A DNA stretch of 64,000 nucleotides, taken from assembly GCA_017624735.1 (NCBI GenBank), contig JAGAMK010000004.1:1-64000 (forward strand). Reading direction: 5' to 3'. The notes beneath the pieces were generated by a model. It was not told where the DNA came from. It searched no databases and was given only the letters and a program-made list of their open reading frames with translations. Origin of the DNA: Clostridia bacterium (GTDB lineage: Bacteria; Bacillota; Clostridia; Oscillospirales; Acutalibacteraceae). Of the stretch, positions 24,877 to 33,739 are shown in pieces (positions within the stretch are counted from its first letter, which is position 1; each line of letters begins with the position of its first letter). A program made the translations under genes and the position numbers.

Positions 24877-24989
24877 AGCCTCCCTTGTCAAAGGGGTGCG
24901 GGTGTCCAGTGGACACCTCTGCGAAGCAGAAGCACTGTCTGAGCCGGGAGGCGAGTAATAGGGGGACCGCGTTAGCGGTGGAGGGATTC
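24877..24989. repeat. Palindromic repeat family B, long copy; supplies the iolB ribosome binding site
   Basis: Starts GCCTCCCTTGTCAAAGGG and ends GGGGGACCGCGTTAGCGGTG then GAGGGATTC. Compared with the short copy at 28723-28771 it carries about 65 extra bases with two hairpins of their own (GTGTCC-AGT-GGACAC and TCTGC-GAA-GCAGA). The GGAGGG of its right end lies 8 bases before the iolB ATG and is the only ribosome binding site there. Confidence 0.8.
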
Positions 24990-24993
24990 ATAT

Positions 24994-25761
24994 ATGTACG
25001 AAAATCCAAAATTTGATGCAAACAACGAAAAAATCCTTTGCGAAATGAACGGCAAAAATGCTGATATGCTTATGAGCATCAAAACAAAGGTGTTAAAAGC
25101 AGGGGAATCCGTTACAGTTCGTGACGCAAATAACGAAACTGCAATTCTTTTGCTTTCAGGGGATGTTGATTATTCATTTAATGGCAAAACAGAAAATGCA
25201 AAAAGAGAAAATCAGTTTGTTGACAGACCATATTGTGTACATTTCTCAAAAAACAATGAGGTTACTGTTACTGCAAATGCAGACTCAAGACTTTTAATTC
25301 AGCAGACAGATAACGAAAATGATTTCGGTTACGTTTGGTATAGTCCCAACAATGTAATTTTGCAGGAATTTGGTAAGGACCAATGGAATGGTACTGCTCA
25401 CAGACAAGTTCTTACATTATTTGACTACGAAAATGCACCATATTCAAATATGGTTTTAGGTGAGGTTATCCATAAACCGGGTTGCTGGTCAAGTTACCCA
25501 CCACATTACCATCCACAACCCGAGGTTTATTATTATGAATTTGATAAACCACAAGGTTTTGGTGTAGGGTTTAACGGTGATGATTGCTACAAAGTTGAAG
25601 ACCAAGGTGTACTTTGTATCACACCAATGAAAACACATCAGCAGGTTGCGGCTCCCGGCTATTCAATGTGCTATGTGTGGATGATTAGACATTTAGAAAA
25701 TGACCCTTGGATTAAAACACGAATTGACGACCCGGCTCACAAATGGTTGCTGGACGTATAA
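24994..25761 (+). CDS. iolB: 5-deoxy-glucuronate isomerase IolB
   Basis: A 255-residue bicupin converting 5-deoxy-glucuronate to 2-deoxy-5-keto-gluconate. The C-terminal cupin carries the family metal/substrate segment SSYPPHYHPQPEVYYYEF with three His and a Glu, followed by GDDCYKVEDQG and the His in TPMKTHQQVAAPGY; MIRHLENDPW is near the end. The N-terminal cupin (about residues 25-120) is more diverged. The initiation site GGAGGG belongs to the preceding family B repeat. Followed after 41 bases by iolD. Confidence 0.92.
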   Translation: MYENPKFDANNEKILCEMNGKNADMLMSIKTKVLKAGESVTVRDANNETAILLLSGDVDYSFNGKTENAKRENQFVDRPYCVHFSKNNEVTVTANADSRLLIQQTDNENDFGYVWYSPNNVILQEFGKDQWNGTAHRQVLTLFDYENAPYSNMVLGEVIHKPGCWSSYPPHYHPQPEVYYYEFDKPQGFGVGFNGDDCYKVEDQGVLCITPMKTHQQVAAPGYSMCYVWMIRHLENDPWIKTRIDDPAHKWLLDV

Positions 25762-25802
25762 TAAAATAAATAATTCAACTTGACATATTATGAGGTGATA
25801 TT

Positions 25803-27722
25803 ATGGCAAAAATGACAATGGCTCAGGCACTTGTTAAATTCCTTGACAATCAGTATGTGTCTTTCGATGGAGTTGAAACAAAATTTGTTGACGGAATTTT
25901 TACGGTTTTCGGTCACGGTATTGTTTTAGGTCTTGGCGAAGCACTTGACTCTGACAAGGGTGGACTCAAAGTGTATCAGGGCAAAAATGAGCAGGGTATG
26001 GCTCATGTTGCAACAGCCTTTGCAAAGATGAACAACAGAAGAAAGATTATCGCTTGTGCATCTTCGATTGGCCCCGGTGCTGCTAATATGATTACTGCAG
26101 CAGCAACTGCAACAGTTAATAATGTGCCACTTCTTTTGTTCCCTGCTGACACGTTTTCAACTCGTCAGCCCGACCCTGTACTTCAACAGTTTGAGCAGGA
26201 AAACTCACTTGCTACAACAACAAATGATGCTTACAAGGCAGTTACAAGATACTGGGACAGAATCAGCCGTCCTGAACAGTTAATGTCAGCGATGATTAAC
26301 GCTATGAGAGTATTGACAGACACTGCAAATGCAGGTGCAGTTGCAATTTGTCTTTGTCAGGATGTTGAGGGTGAAAGCTATGATTACCCTGACAGCTTCT
26401 TCGCAAAACGTGTACATAAAATTGTTCGTATGCCTGTTGCAACAGAAGAACTCCAGGATGTTGTAGATGTTGTTAAGAATGCTAAAAAACCACTTGTAAT
26501 CTGTGGCGGTGGTGTTCGTTATTCAGAAGCAGGCGAAGCACTTGAAAAATTCTGTGCAGAGTTCAATATTCCTTTCGCAGAAACACAGAGTGGTAAAACT
26601 GCTTGTCTTTCATCAGATAAATACAACCTTGGTGGTCTTGGTGTTACAGGTAATTCTGCGGGTAATGTAATGGCAAAGGATGCAGATGTGGTAATCGGTA
26701 TCGGTACTCGTTTCTCTGACTTTACAACTGCTTCAAAATCACTTTTCAAAGACGATGTTAAGATGGTAACAATTAACACATCAAGATTTGATGCTTATAA
26801 GCTCGATGCTGTTAAAATGGTTGCTGATGCTAAACTCGGTATTCTCGCTCTCGGTGATAAACTTCGCAAAGCAGGTTACAAATCAGCATATACAACAGAA
26901 ATTAAGGATGCTAAAGACGGTTGGGACAAGGAAATGGATTTCCTTGCAAACTATAATTACGATGAGAACTTTAAACCTCTTATCGCTGCTCGTGATGAAA
27001 AGACAATCCCAGAATTTGTTGAGAAAATCGGTGGTGTGATTACACAGACCTCAGCTATTGCACTTATCCGTAAACTTATTCCTGCAGATGCTCTTTGCAC
27101 AGGTGCAGCAGGTTCACTTCCAGGTTGTTTACAGAGAATGTGGACATCTGACAGCCGTTACTCATACAATATGGAATATGGTTATTCCTGTATGGGTTAT
27201 GAAATCGCAGGTGCATTAGGTAGTAAGATGGCTCATCCTGAATGTGAATCCTATGCAATGTGCGGTGACGGTAGTTATTTAATGCTTCACTCTGAACTTG
27301 TTACATCAATTCAAGAAAACAAGAAAATCAATGTTCTTCTTTTTGATAACAGCGGTTTCGGTTGTATTAACAATCTTCAGATGTCAAACGGTATCGGTAA
27401 TCTTGCAACAGAATTCCGTTACAGAGATGAAAATGGGGAACTTTTAGGTGAGCTTATTCCGATTGACTTTGCTATGGCTGCTGCAGCTTATGGTTGCAAG
27501 ACATACACAGCAAAAACAATGGAAGAATTAGAGTTCGCTCTTATTGATTCACAGAAACAGACAGTTTCAACACTTATTGACATTAAAGTTCTTCCAAAGT
27601 CAATGACTGACGGCTATGGTGCTTGGTGGCATACGGGTGTTCCATCTGTTTCAAAGAATGAAAAAGTAAACAATGCCTTCGCAGAGAAGGAAGAGAATAA
27701 AAATAAAGCAAGGAGATATTGA
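25803..27722 (+). CDS. iolD: 3D-(3,5/4)-trihydroxycyclohexane-1,2-dione hydrolase IolD
   Basis: A 639-residue thiamine-diphosphate enzyme that opens the inositol-derived ring to 5-deoxy-glucuronate. The N-terminal PYR domain has the catalytic Glu in [16 protein letters not shown]. The middle domain starts near [12 protein letters not shown]. The C-terminal PP domain shows the ThDP motif [16 protein letters not shown] through [10 protein letters not shown], which supplies the Mg ligands. The family-specific [12 protein letters not shown] is near the C-terminus. The length is normal. It starts at ATG 25803 behind GAGGTG and ends one base before iolE. Confidence 0.95.
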   Translation: MAKMTMAQALVKFLDNQYVSFDGVETKFVDGIFTVFGHGIVLGLGEALDSDKGGLKVYQGKNEQGMAHVATAFAKMNNRRKIIACASSIGPGAANMITAAATATVNNVPLLLFPADTFSTRQPDPVLQQFEQENSLATTTNDAYKAVTRYWDRISRPEQLMSAMINAMRVLTDTANAGAVAICLCQDVEGESYDYPDSFFAKRVHKIVRMPVATEELQDVVDVVKNAKKPLVICGGGVRYSEAGEALEKFCAEFNIPFAETQSGKTACLSSDKYNLGGLGVTGNSAGNVMAKDADVVIGIGTRFSDFTTASKSLFKDDVKMVTINTSRFDAYKLDAVKMVADAKLGILALGDKLRKAGYKSAYTTEIKDAKDGWDKEMDFLANYNYDENFKPLIAARDEKTIPEFVEKIGGVITQTSAIALIRKLIPADALCTGAAGSLPGCLQRMWTSDSRYSYNMEYGYSCMGYEIAGALGSKMAHPECESYAMCGDGSYLMLHSELVTSIQENKKINVLLFDNSGFGCINNLQMSNGIGNLATEFRYRDENGELLGELIPIDFAMAAAAYGCKTYTAKTMEELEFALIDSQKQTVSTLIDIKVLPKSMTDGYGAWWHTGVPSVSKNEKVNNAFAEKEENKNKARRY

Positions 27723-27723
27723 T

Positions 27724-28617
27724 ATGCTAGATAAAAACAAAGTAAAACTCGGTATCGCACCTATAGCTTGGACAAATGATGATATGCCCGACCTTGGTGC
27801 TGAAAACACATTTGAACAGTGTATTTCTGAAATGGCACTTGCAGGCTTCACAGGTTGTGAAGTGGGTAACAAGTACCCAAGAGATACAAAAGTTCTTAAA
27901 AAGGCTCTCGAACTTCGTGGTATGCAGATTTGCAACGCTTGGTTCTCAAGTTTCCTTATTACTAAACCTTATGAAGAAGTTGAAAAAGACTTTATCGAGC
28001 ACATCACATTCCTTAAAGAGATGGGTGCAAAGGTTGTTGGCATTTCAGAACAGGGTCACTCAATTCAAGGTACAGACCTTTCAATCTTCGACGACAAATA
28101 TGTTATGAATGACGAAGAATGGGATATGCTTTGCACAGGCATCAACAAACTTGGTAAAGTTGCAAAGGATATGGGCATCCAACTTTGTTTCCATCACCAT
28201 ATGGGTACAGTTGTTCAGACAGCAGCAGAAATTGACAGAATGATGGAAAACACAGACCCTGAACTTTTCGGTCTTCTTTTCGATACAGGTCACCTTGCAT
28301 ATTGTGGCGAAGACTATATGGCAGTTCTCAAGAAATATGCAAAGAGAATCCGTCACGTGCATCTTAAGGATATTCGTCCTGAAGTTGTGGCAAAAGTTAA
28401 GGCAGAAAAAATGAGTTTCTTGCAGGGTGTTCGTGCAGGTGCATTCACAGTTCCCGGTGACGGTGTAATCGATTTCAAACCTGTTTTCGATGTTCTTGAA
28501 GAAACAGGCTACGAAGGATATGTTCTTGTTGAAGCTGAACAGGACCCGGCAATTGCAAATCCTTTTGAATATGCACTTAAGGCTCGTAAATATATCTCAG
28601 AAGTTTCCGGACTTTAA
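27724..28617 (+). CDS. iolE: Inosose dehydratase IolE
   Basis: A 297-residue TIM-barrel (AP-endonuclease-2-like) enzyme that removes water from scyllo-inosose to give the trihydroxycyclohexanedione substrate of IolD. Typical segments are [18 protein letters not shown] at the N-terminus, [34 protein letters not shown] and [11 protein letters not shown], which carry the metal-binding His, Asp and Glu residues. The open frame from 27673 overlaps iolD, but ATG 27724, one base after the iolD stop, has AAGGAGATA upstream and the correct N-terminus. Confidence 0.95.
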   Translation: MLDKNKVKLGIAPIAWTNDDMPDLGAENTFEQCISEMALAGFTGCEVGNKYPRDTKVLKKALELRGMQICNAWFSSFLITKPYEEVEKDFIEHITFLKEMGAKVVGISEQGHSIQGTDLSIFDDKYVMNDEEWDMLCTGINKLGKVAKDMGIQLCFHHHMGTVVQTAAEIDRMMENTDPELFGLLFDTGHLAYCGEDYMAVLKKYAKRIRHVHLKDIRPEVVAKVKAEKMSFLQGVRAGAFTVPGDGVIDFKPVFDVLEETGYEGYVLVEAEQDPAIANPFEYALKARKYISEVSGL

Positions 28618-28624
28618 TTTGTGT

Positions 28625-28711
28625 CTTTTTTCCGTAATGCGTCGTTGCTTTCGGCTCGTGGTATACCTGGATACAACTTCGCCTCGGCAACATTGCCTTA
28701 CGAAAAAAATC
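28625..28711. repeat. Palindromic repeat family A, copy 4
   Basis: TTTTTTCCGTAATGC ... GCCTTACGAAAAAAA. The outer stem CGTAA/TTACG is perfect. The inner stem is GTTGC/GCAAC, a two-sided change relative to GTGGC/GCCAC in copies 1 and 2. The flanks extend the symmetry (AATTTGT before, ACAAATT after). It is followed 12 bases later by a family B repeat. Confidence 0.8.
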
Positions 28712-28722
28712 CTACAAATTAT

Positions 28723-28771
28723 GCCTCCCTTGTCAAAGGGAGGGGGACCGCATTTGCGGTGGAGGGATTCC
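28723..28771. repeat. Palindromic repeat family B, short copy
   Basis: GCCTCCCTTGTCAAAGGGAG, GGGGACCGC-ATTT-GCGGT, GGAGGGATTC. Same ends as the element before iolB but without the 65-base insert. It lies directly after a family A repeat in the iolE-mmsA gap. Confidence 0.8.
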
Positions 28772-28809
28772 TCTATAAATTACAATTAATCCTCAAAGGA
28801 GAAAATAAA

Positions 28810-30318
28810 ATGGCAGTAGAAAAATTACAATATTTCGTGAACGGTCAGTTCAAAGATTCAAAAACAGATGTTTGGTATGACCTTCACAACCCAAGCACAG
28901 GTGAAGTTGTAGGACAGGCACCTTGCTGTACAAATGATGAAGTTCTTGAAGCAATCGAGGCTGCAAAGAAAGCATATCCGGGTTGGAGAGCAACTCCTGC
29001 TATCAAGAGAGCGCAGATTCTTTACAAAATCCGTGAACTTATCATTCGTGATATGGAAGAACTTACAATGTGCGTTGCTTGTGAAAACGGTAAAGTTTGG
29101 GGCGAAGCAGAAGGCGATGTTCTCAAAGCTAAAGAAGGTACAGAACTTGCAACTCAGGTTCCTTCTCTTATGATGGGCGAAAGCCTTATGGACGCATCAA
29201 GTGGTTATGACACAGTTAAATATCGTGAACCACTCGGTGTTTTCGCAGGTATTGTTCCTGTTAACTTCCCTGCAATGATTCCGTTTGGTTGGATGGCTCC
29301 GACTTGTATTGCAACAGGTAATACAATGGTTCTCAAAGCAGCATCTCTTACACCAAAAACAGCAATGAAATTTGCTGCAATTTATAAAGAAGCAGGAGTT
29401 CCTGATGGTGTTATCAATGTTATCACTTGTTCAAGAAATGAAGTAAACACAATTCTTGACCACCCTGATGTTAAGGGTATCACATTCGTTGGTTCAACTC
29501 CTGTTGGTCTTAAGGTTTATTCTCGTGCAGCAGCTGCAGGTAAACGTTGTCAGGCTCTTACTCAGGCTAAGAACCATGCTTTGGTTATGTCAGACTGTGC
29601 ACTTGAAAGAACAGTTGCAGGCGTTATTAACTCTGCTTATGGTTGTGCAGGTCAGCGTTGTATGGCTCTCACTTGCTGTGTTGTTGAAGAAGCAATTGCA
29701 GACAAGTTTGTTGCAGAACTTGTTAAACAAGCAAAGAATATTAAGGTTGGTCCATCCTGGGAAAAGACATCAAAACTCGGACCAATTACATACAAGAAGC
29801 ATTATGAAGAAGTTCTTGCTGACATCCAGAAGGGTATTGACGAGGGTGCAGAACTCGTTCTTGACGGTCGTGATGTTAAAGTCGAGGGTTACGAAAACGG
29901 ATACTTCATTGGACCTACAATCTTTGATAAGGTTACAGCAGATATGACAATCGGTGACGAAGAAGTATTCGGACCTGTTCTTTGCATCAAACGTTGCAAG
30001 GACTTCAACGAGGGTCTTAAGATTATGAACGACAACCCATATGCAAACGGTTCTGTTATTTATACACAGAGCGGTTACTTTGCACGTCAGTTTGCTCGTT
30101 ACACAGACGGCGGTCAGGTTGGTATCAACGTTGGTATTCCTGTTCCTGTTGGTTTCTTCCCATTCTCAGGGCACAAGCAGTCATTCTTCGGTGATTTACA
30201 CTGTTTAGGCAAGGATGCTTACCGTTTCTACACAGAATCAAAGGCAGTTACACAGCACTGGTTCGATGAAGAAGAGAAGAACACAACCAGTGTTAGCACT
30301 TGGGACGGAACTATATAA
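28810..30318 (+). CDS. mmsA: CoA-acylating (methyl)malonate-semialdehyde dehydrogenase (MmsA/IolA)
   Basis: A 502-residue aldehyde dehydrogenase that turns malonic semialdehyde into acetyl-CoA and CO2 with NAD+ and CoA, the last step of inositol breakdown. Family hallmarks are FVNGQFKDSK, PLGVFAGIVPVNFPAMIPFG, FVGSTPVGLKVYSRAAAAGK, and the catalytic Cys in GCAGQRCMAL. The CoA-dependent class lacks the usual general-base Glu, and ALTQAKNHALVMSD is in the expected place. The open frame reaches back to 28621 across the two repeats, but ATG 28810 has AAAGGAG and the family start. Followed after 21 bases by iolG. Confidence 0.95.
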   Translation: MAVEKLQYFVNGQFKDSKTDVWYDLHNPSTGEVVGQAPCCTNDEVLEAIEAAKKAYPGWRATPAIKRAQILYKIRELIIRDMEELTMCVACENGKVWGEAEGDVLKAKEGTELATQVPSLMMGESLMDASSGYDTVKYREPLGVFAGIVPVNFPAMIPFGWMAPTCIATGNTMVLKAASLTPKTAMKFAAIYKEAGVPDGVINVITCSRNEVNTILDHPDVKGITFVGSTPVGLKVYSRAAAAGKRCQALTQAKNHALVMSDCALERTVAGVINSAYGCAGQRCMALTCCVVEEAIADKFVAELVKQAKNIKVGPSWEKTSKLGPITYKKHYEEVLADIQKGIDEGAELVLDGRDVKVEGYENGYFIGPTIFDKVTADMTIGDEEVFGPVLCIKRCKDFNEGLKIMNDNPYANGSVIYTQSGYFARQFARYTDGGQVGINVGIPVPVGFFPFSGHKQSFFGDLHCLGKDAYRFYTESKAVTQHWFDEEEKNTTSVSTWDGTI

Positions 30319-30339
30319 AAAATAAAAGGAGAAAATATT

Positions 30340-31347
30340 ATGCTTAAAATCGGTATTATCGGTGCTGGCCGTATTGGTAAAGTTCACCTTGAATCAATCT
30401 CATATCACGTAAAGGGTGCAGAAGTTGTTGCAATTGCTGACCCATTTATGAATGACGAAACAAAGGCTTTCTGTGAAGGCTTTGGTGTAGAAAAAATATA
30501 CACAGATTACACAAAAATCATTGAAGATAAGGACATTGATGCAGTTCTTGTTTGCTCATCAACTGACACCCATGCTCCAATTTCTATTGAAGCAATCAAT
30601 GCAGGTAAACATGTATTTTGTGAAAAACCACTTGCAAACACAGTTGATAAAATTCTTGAAATTGCAGATGCCCTTAAAGCACATCCTGAATGCAAATTCC
30701 AGGTAGGCTTCAACCGCCGTTTTGACCACAACTTTGCAGCAGTTCGCAAAGCATACGACGATGGCAAAATCGGTGAAGCACAGATTCTTAAAATCACATC
30801 CCGTGACCCACAGGCACCACCTGTTGGCTATTGTGCAGCAAGCATCTTCCTTGATATGACAATTCACGATTTTGATATGGCTTGCTTCCTTACAAACAGC
30901 GATGTTGAAGAACTTTATGTTTATGCAGATGCCCTCATTAACCCGGGTATCCGTGAATATGGCGATTTCGACACAGCAATTATCTCAATGAAAATGGCTA
31001 ACGGTGCTCTCGCAGTTATTGACAACTCTCGTCAGGCTATGTATGGTTATGACCAGAGAGCAGAACTTTTCGGTTCAAAGGGTATGGTTGCAACTGCTAA
31101 CGATACACTTTCAACTGCAGTTGTTTCAGATGCAAACGGTGTTACAGGCGAAAAACCACTCTATTTCTTCCTTGAAAGATATATGGGTTCATTCTCAGAA
31201 GAAGTTAGACAGTTTGTTGACTGTTGTGTAAACAACAAGGAAACTCCTGTTGGTATCCACGCAGGCTTACAGTCAGTTAAAATTGCTCTTGCTGCTGAAA
31301 AATCAGCAAACGAGGGCAGACCGGTTAAACTTGCAGAAATTCAGTAA
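30340..31347 (+). CDS. iolG: Inositol 2-dehydrogenase IolG
   Basis: A 335-residue Gfo/Idh/MocA oxidoreductase that oxidises myo-inositol to scyllo-inosose with NAD+, the entry step of the pathway. The Rossmann motif is IGIIGAGRIGKVHLESI. The catalytic Lys is in HVFCEKPLANTV. The substrate-binding segment FQVGFNRRFDHNF and the Asp/His pair in FLDMTIHDFDMA are present. AAG GAG at the start and short spacing place it in the same operon as mmsA. It is the last pathway gene before the double hairpin at 31353-31415. Confidence 0.94.
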   Translation: MLKIGIIGAGRIGKVHLESISYHVKGAEVVAIADPFMNDETKAFCEGFGVEKIYTDYTKIIEDKDIDAVLVCSSTDTHAPISIEAINAGKHVFCEKPLANTVDKILEIADALKAHPECKFQVGFNRRFDHNFAAVRKAYDDGKIGEAQILKITSRDPQAPPVGYCAASIFLDMTIHDFDMACFLTNSDVEELYVYADALINPGIREYGDFDTAIISMKMANGALAVIDNSRQAMYGYDQRAELFGSKGMVATANDTLSTAVVSDANGVTGEKPLYFFLERYMGSFSEEVRQFVDCCVNNKETPVGIHAGLQSVKIALAAEKSANEGRPVKLAEIQ

Positions 31348-31352
31348 TATAT

Positions 31353-31415
31353 GTAGGGGACGGTGTCCACACCGTCCCGCTATTTTTACGGGTCGATGTG
31401 GGCATCGACCCCTAC
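31353..31415. repeat. Family C double-hairpin repeat, probable iol operon terminator
   Basis: Two 27-base hairpins facing each other: GTAGGGGACGGTGTCCACAC then CGTCCCG, and CGGGTCGATGTGGGCATCGA then CCCCTAC, separated by CTATTTTTA. The first hairpin plus the T-run could end the iol transcript. The ends GTAGGGG/CCCCTAC are mutually inverted. Confidence 0.75.
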
Positions 31416-31438
31416 ACTCAATTAAAGGAATGATTAAA

Positions 31439-31909
31439 ATGTCCATAGAAAAAGGCAGAGAATACTTCCGCCAATTCGGTATGGAAGACAGAGTGCAGGA
31501 ATTTGAAGTTTCAAGTGCAACAGTTGAACTTGCGGCACAGGCTTTAGGTGTTGAGGGTGCAAGAATTGCAAAAACTCTCTCGTTTATGGTGGGTGAACAA
31601 CCAATTCTTATCCTTATGGCAGGAGATGTTAAGGTGGATAACTCAAAATATAAAGGATTTTTCCACACAAAGGCAAAAATGATGTCACCAGAACAACTTG
31701 AAGAATATGTAGGTCATCAGATTGGTGGAGTTTGTCCGTTCGGTATAAAAGACGGTGTAGATGTTTACCTTGATATCTCAATGAAACGATTTGAAACTGT
31801 TTTCCCTGCAGTTGGTGGCTCAAACAGTGCTATCGAACTCACTATTGAGGAACTTGAAAAATACTCAAACTACAAAGAATGGGTAGATGTTTCAAAACCA
31901 ATTGAATAA
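31439..31909 (+). CDS. YbaK/EbsC-type aminoacyl-tRNA deacylase-like protein
   Basis: A 156-residue single-domain protein of the YbaK/ProX editing family, which hydrolyses mischarged aminoacyl-tRNA (often on tRNA-Pro or tRNA-Cys). The catalytic Lys is in GARIAKTLSFMV. The substrate-pocket signature GGVCPFGIKDGVDVYLD and the PAVGGSNSAIELT motif are conserved. The open frame starts inside iolG at 31250, but ATG 31439 with AAAGG upstream gives the normal length. It is separated from iolG by the family C double hairpin and is probably independent of inositol use. Confidence 0.87.
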   Translation: MSIEKGREYFRQFGMEDRVQEFEVSSATVELAAQALGVEGARIAKTLSFMVGEQPILILMAGDVKVDNSKYKGFFHTKAKMMSPEQLEEYVGHQIGGVCPFGIKDGVDVYLDISMKRFETVFPAVGGSNSAIELTIEELEKYSNYKEWVDVSKPIE

Positions 31910-31913
31910 TTTA

Positions 31914-31940
31914 TAGTATGGCGGGGTTTCGACCTCGCCA
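31914..31940. repeat. Family C-like short hairpin
   Basis: GGCGGGGT-TTCG-ACCTCGCC after the YbaK-like gene. It is close to the terminator stem at 13487-13504 (GGCGGGGTC/GACCCCGCC). A weak T-rich stretch follows (GTTTTAATC). Confidence 0.55.
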
Positions 31941-32051
31941 ATCGTTTTAATCAACACTTTTCCATAAAATGTCAATAAAAATTTAATTTTTATTCACAAC
32001 ATGTTCATTTTTTTGAGTAATAATTAAGTCAACGAAAGGTCGTGTTTAATT

Positions 32052-33584
32052 ATGAGAAGAGCATTAGCGATTATACTTGTCCTTGTAATTCTTTTTGCAG
32101 GCTGTCAAAAAACTGAAAAGACACCTGAAATTGAAGGAACAAAAATCAATTTATCTGATAATGAAATTACTGTTGATGGGAAACTCGTAACAAACGACAG
32201 TACACAGGCGGTTTATAAGGCAAACGATATTGTTTTTTATCTTGCAGGGCAGGATTTCAAATATGGTGAAGGTGAAAAGGCTGATGAACACGAGCAAAGT
32301 GAAGCGGATGCTCATACAGTTGTGCATATTTCAAAACCCGGCACGTATGTTTTAAACGGAGAATTGTCAAAGGGACAGATTGCTGTTGACCTGGGCGAAG
32401 ATGCAGAAGAAAATCCGGAAGCAGTTGTAACGTTAGTCCTCAACAATGTGGATATCACTTGTACCGTTGCTCCTGCAGTTATTTTCTATAATGTTTATGA
32501 ATGTTGTGAAAGTGATGAAGAAAAGGCAACAAAGGATGTTGACACATCAAAAGCAGGTGCAAACGTTGTAATTGCCGATGGAACAGAAAATAATATCAAC
32601 GGCTCTTATGTTGCAAAGATTTACAAGTCTTATGAACTTAATGAAGAAGGTACAGAGGTTGTTGATAGTAAAAAACTTCACAAATATGATGGTACGTTTT
32701 ATTCAAAGAAAACTATGAATGTTAACGGTGGAGAAAAAGGCGACGGTGTGCTTAACATTAAAGCCGAAAACGAGGGGCTTGACAGTGAACTTCATCTCAC
32801 TATCAATGGTGGTAATATCAATATTACATCGGGTAACGATGGGATTAACACTAATGAGGATAACGTGTCTGTAACAACTGTTAACGGTGGTAATTTGAAC
32901 GTTTTTGTTGATGGTTCAACAGGTGAGGGCGACGGAATCGACTCAAACGGTTGGCTTGTAATCAACGGCGGTTCTGTTACTGCCCAGGCTTGTGCAACAA
33001 GTGGCGATGCAGGTATTGACTCCGATAAGGGTATTTATATCAATGGTGGTAGTGTTATCGCATCAGGCAATATGCTCGACCACATAGCAGGAGGAGAGCA
33101 GACTTATGCAGTGTTCAGTTTTTCAAGCCGTCAAGTTGGTGACAGCACGTATTACTTGAAAAATGCTGATAATAAGACCATTGGCGAGTACAGACCTACA
33201 AACGATTTCACATATCTACTCATAGCAGGTGATTATCTTGCGGAGGGTGACTACACTTTCTGGCAAGGCGACACACAATTATCAGGTGCAAAATCCGAAA
33301 TGGGCAATAAGGGTGAAATGACACCACCAAACGGAGAAGAAATGCCAATGCCGGAAGGTATGGAAAGACCTGAGAATATGACACGTCCCCAAGGTGAAAG
33401 ACCCGAGATGCCCGAGGGTATGACACCACCTGAGGGAATGGAGAATATGACTCCACCAGACGGATTTAATAAAGGTGATAAAGGACAAATGGGTGGAATG
33501 CAAATGGATGTAAACACTTCCACAACATTTAAAATAACAAAAGGTGACAACCAATTCAGTAGAGTAGCACCTGCAACAGTATAA
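32052..33584 (+). CDS. Cthe_2159-like carbohydrate-binding lipoprotein
   Basis: A 510-residue surface lipoprotein: ILVLVILFAGC gives a lipobox (Cys about residue 18). Residues about 50-380 resemble the Cthe_2159/DUF4353 family of right-handed beta-helix adhesins, with repeated Asn/Gly/Asp turns such as LTINGGNINITSGNDGINTN and VDGSTGEGDGIDSNG; these bind acidic or cellulosic polysaccharides through calcium. The last 110 residues are low complexity, rich in Met, Pro, Glu and Gly (MTPPNGEEMPMPEGMERP and similar), ending in a short beta segment. ATG 32052 follows AAAGGTCGTG. It stands alone with its own terminator. Confidence 0.75.
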   Translation: MRRALAIILVLVILFAGCQKTEKTPEIEGTKINLSDNEITVDGKLVTNDSTQAVYKANDIVFYLAGQDFKYGEGEKADEHEQSEADAHTVVHISKPGTYVLNGELSKGQIAVDLGEDAEENPEAVVTLVLNNVDITCTVAPAVIFYNVYECCESDEEKATKDVDTSKAGANVVIADGTENNINGSYVAKIYKSYELNEEGTEVVDSKKLHKYDGTFYSKKTMNVNGGEKGDGVLNIKAENEGLDSELHLTINGGNINITSGNDGINTNEDNVSVTTVNGGNLNVFVDGSTGEGDGIDSNGWLVINGGSVTAQACATSGDAGIDSDKGIYINGGSVIASGNMLDHIAGGEQTYAVFSFSSRQVGDSTYYLKNADNKTIGEYRPTNDFTYLLIAGDYLAEGDYTFWQGDTQLSGAKSEMGNKGEMTPPNGEEMPMPEGMERPENMTRPQGERPEMPEGMTPPEGMENMTPPDGFNKGDKGQMGGMQMDVNTSTTFKITKGDNQFSRVAPATV

Positions 33585-33591
33585 AAAATAG

Positions 33592-33622
33592 CCTCTCAAG
33601 TTTTCGCTTGGGAGGTTTCTTT
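33592..33622 (+). terminator. Terminator after the Cthe_2159-like gene
   Basis: CCTCTCAAG-TTTTCG-CTTGGGAGG followed by TTTCTTTTG. Confidence 0.8.
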
Positions 33623-33739
33623 TGTATATCTTCAATAAGTATTCGTGCAATTATTTTTCATATTCATCAATAGAAAAGGCAATAAAAAAAGTTTATAATT
33701 ATAATGTATAATTCCAACTTGTTATTGGGAGGGAGAAAT

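Noticed and set aside
12569-28771. Insertion sequences or a CRISPR array to explain the repeats
   Set aside because: No transposase frame, and copies are kilobases apart with palindromic symmetry rather than regular spacers; no cas genes.
29456-29947. Plus-strand frame of 163 codons inside mmsA
   Set aside because: Out-of-frame shadow of mmsA with Leu/Val/Gln bias.
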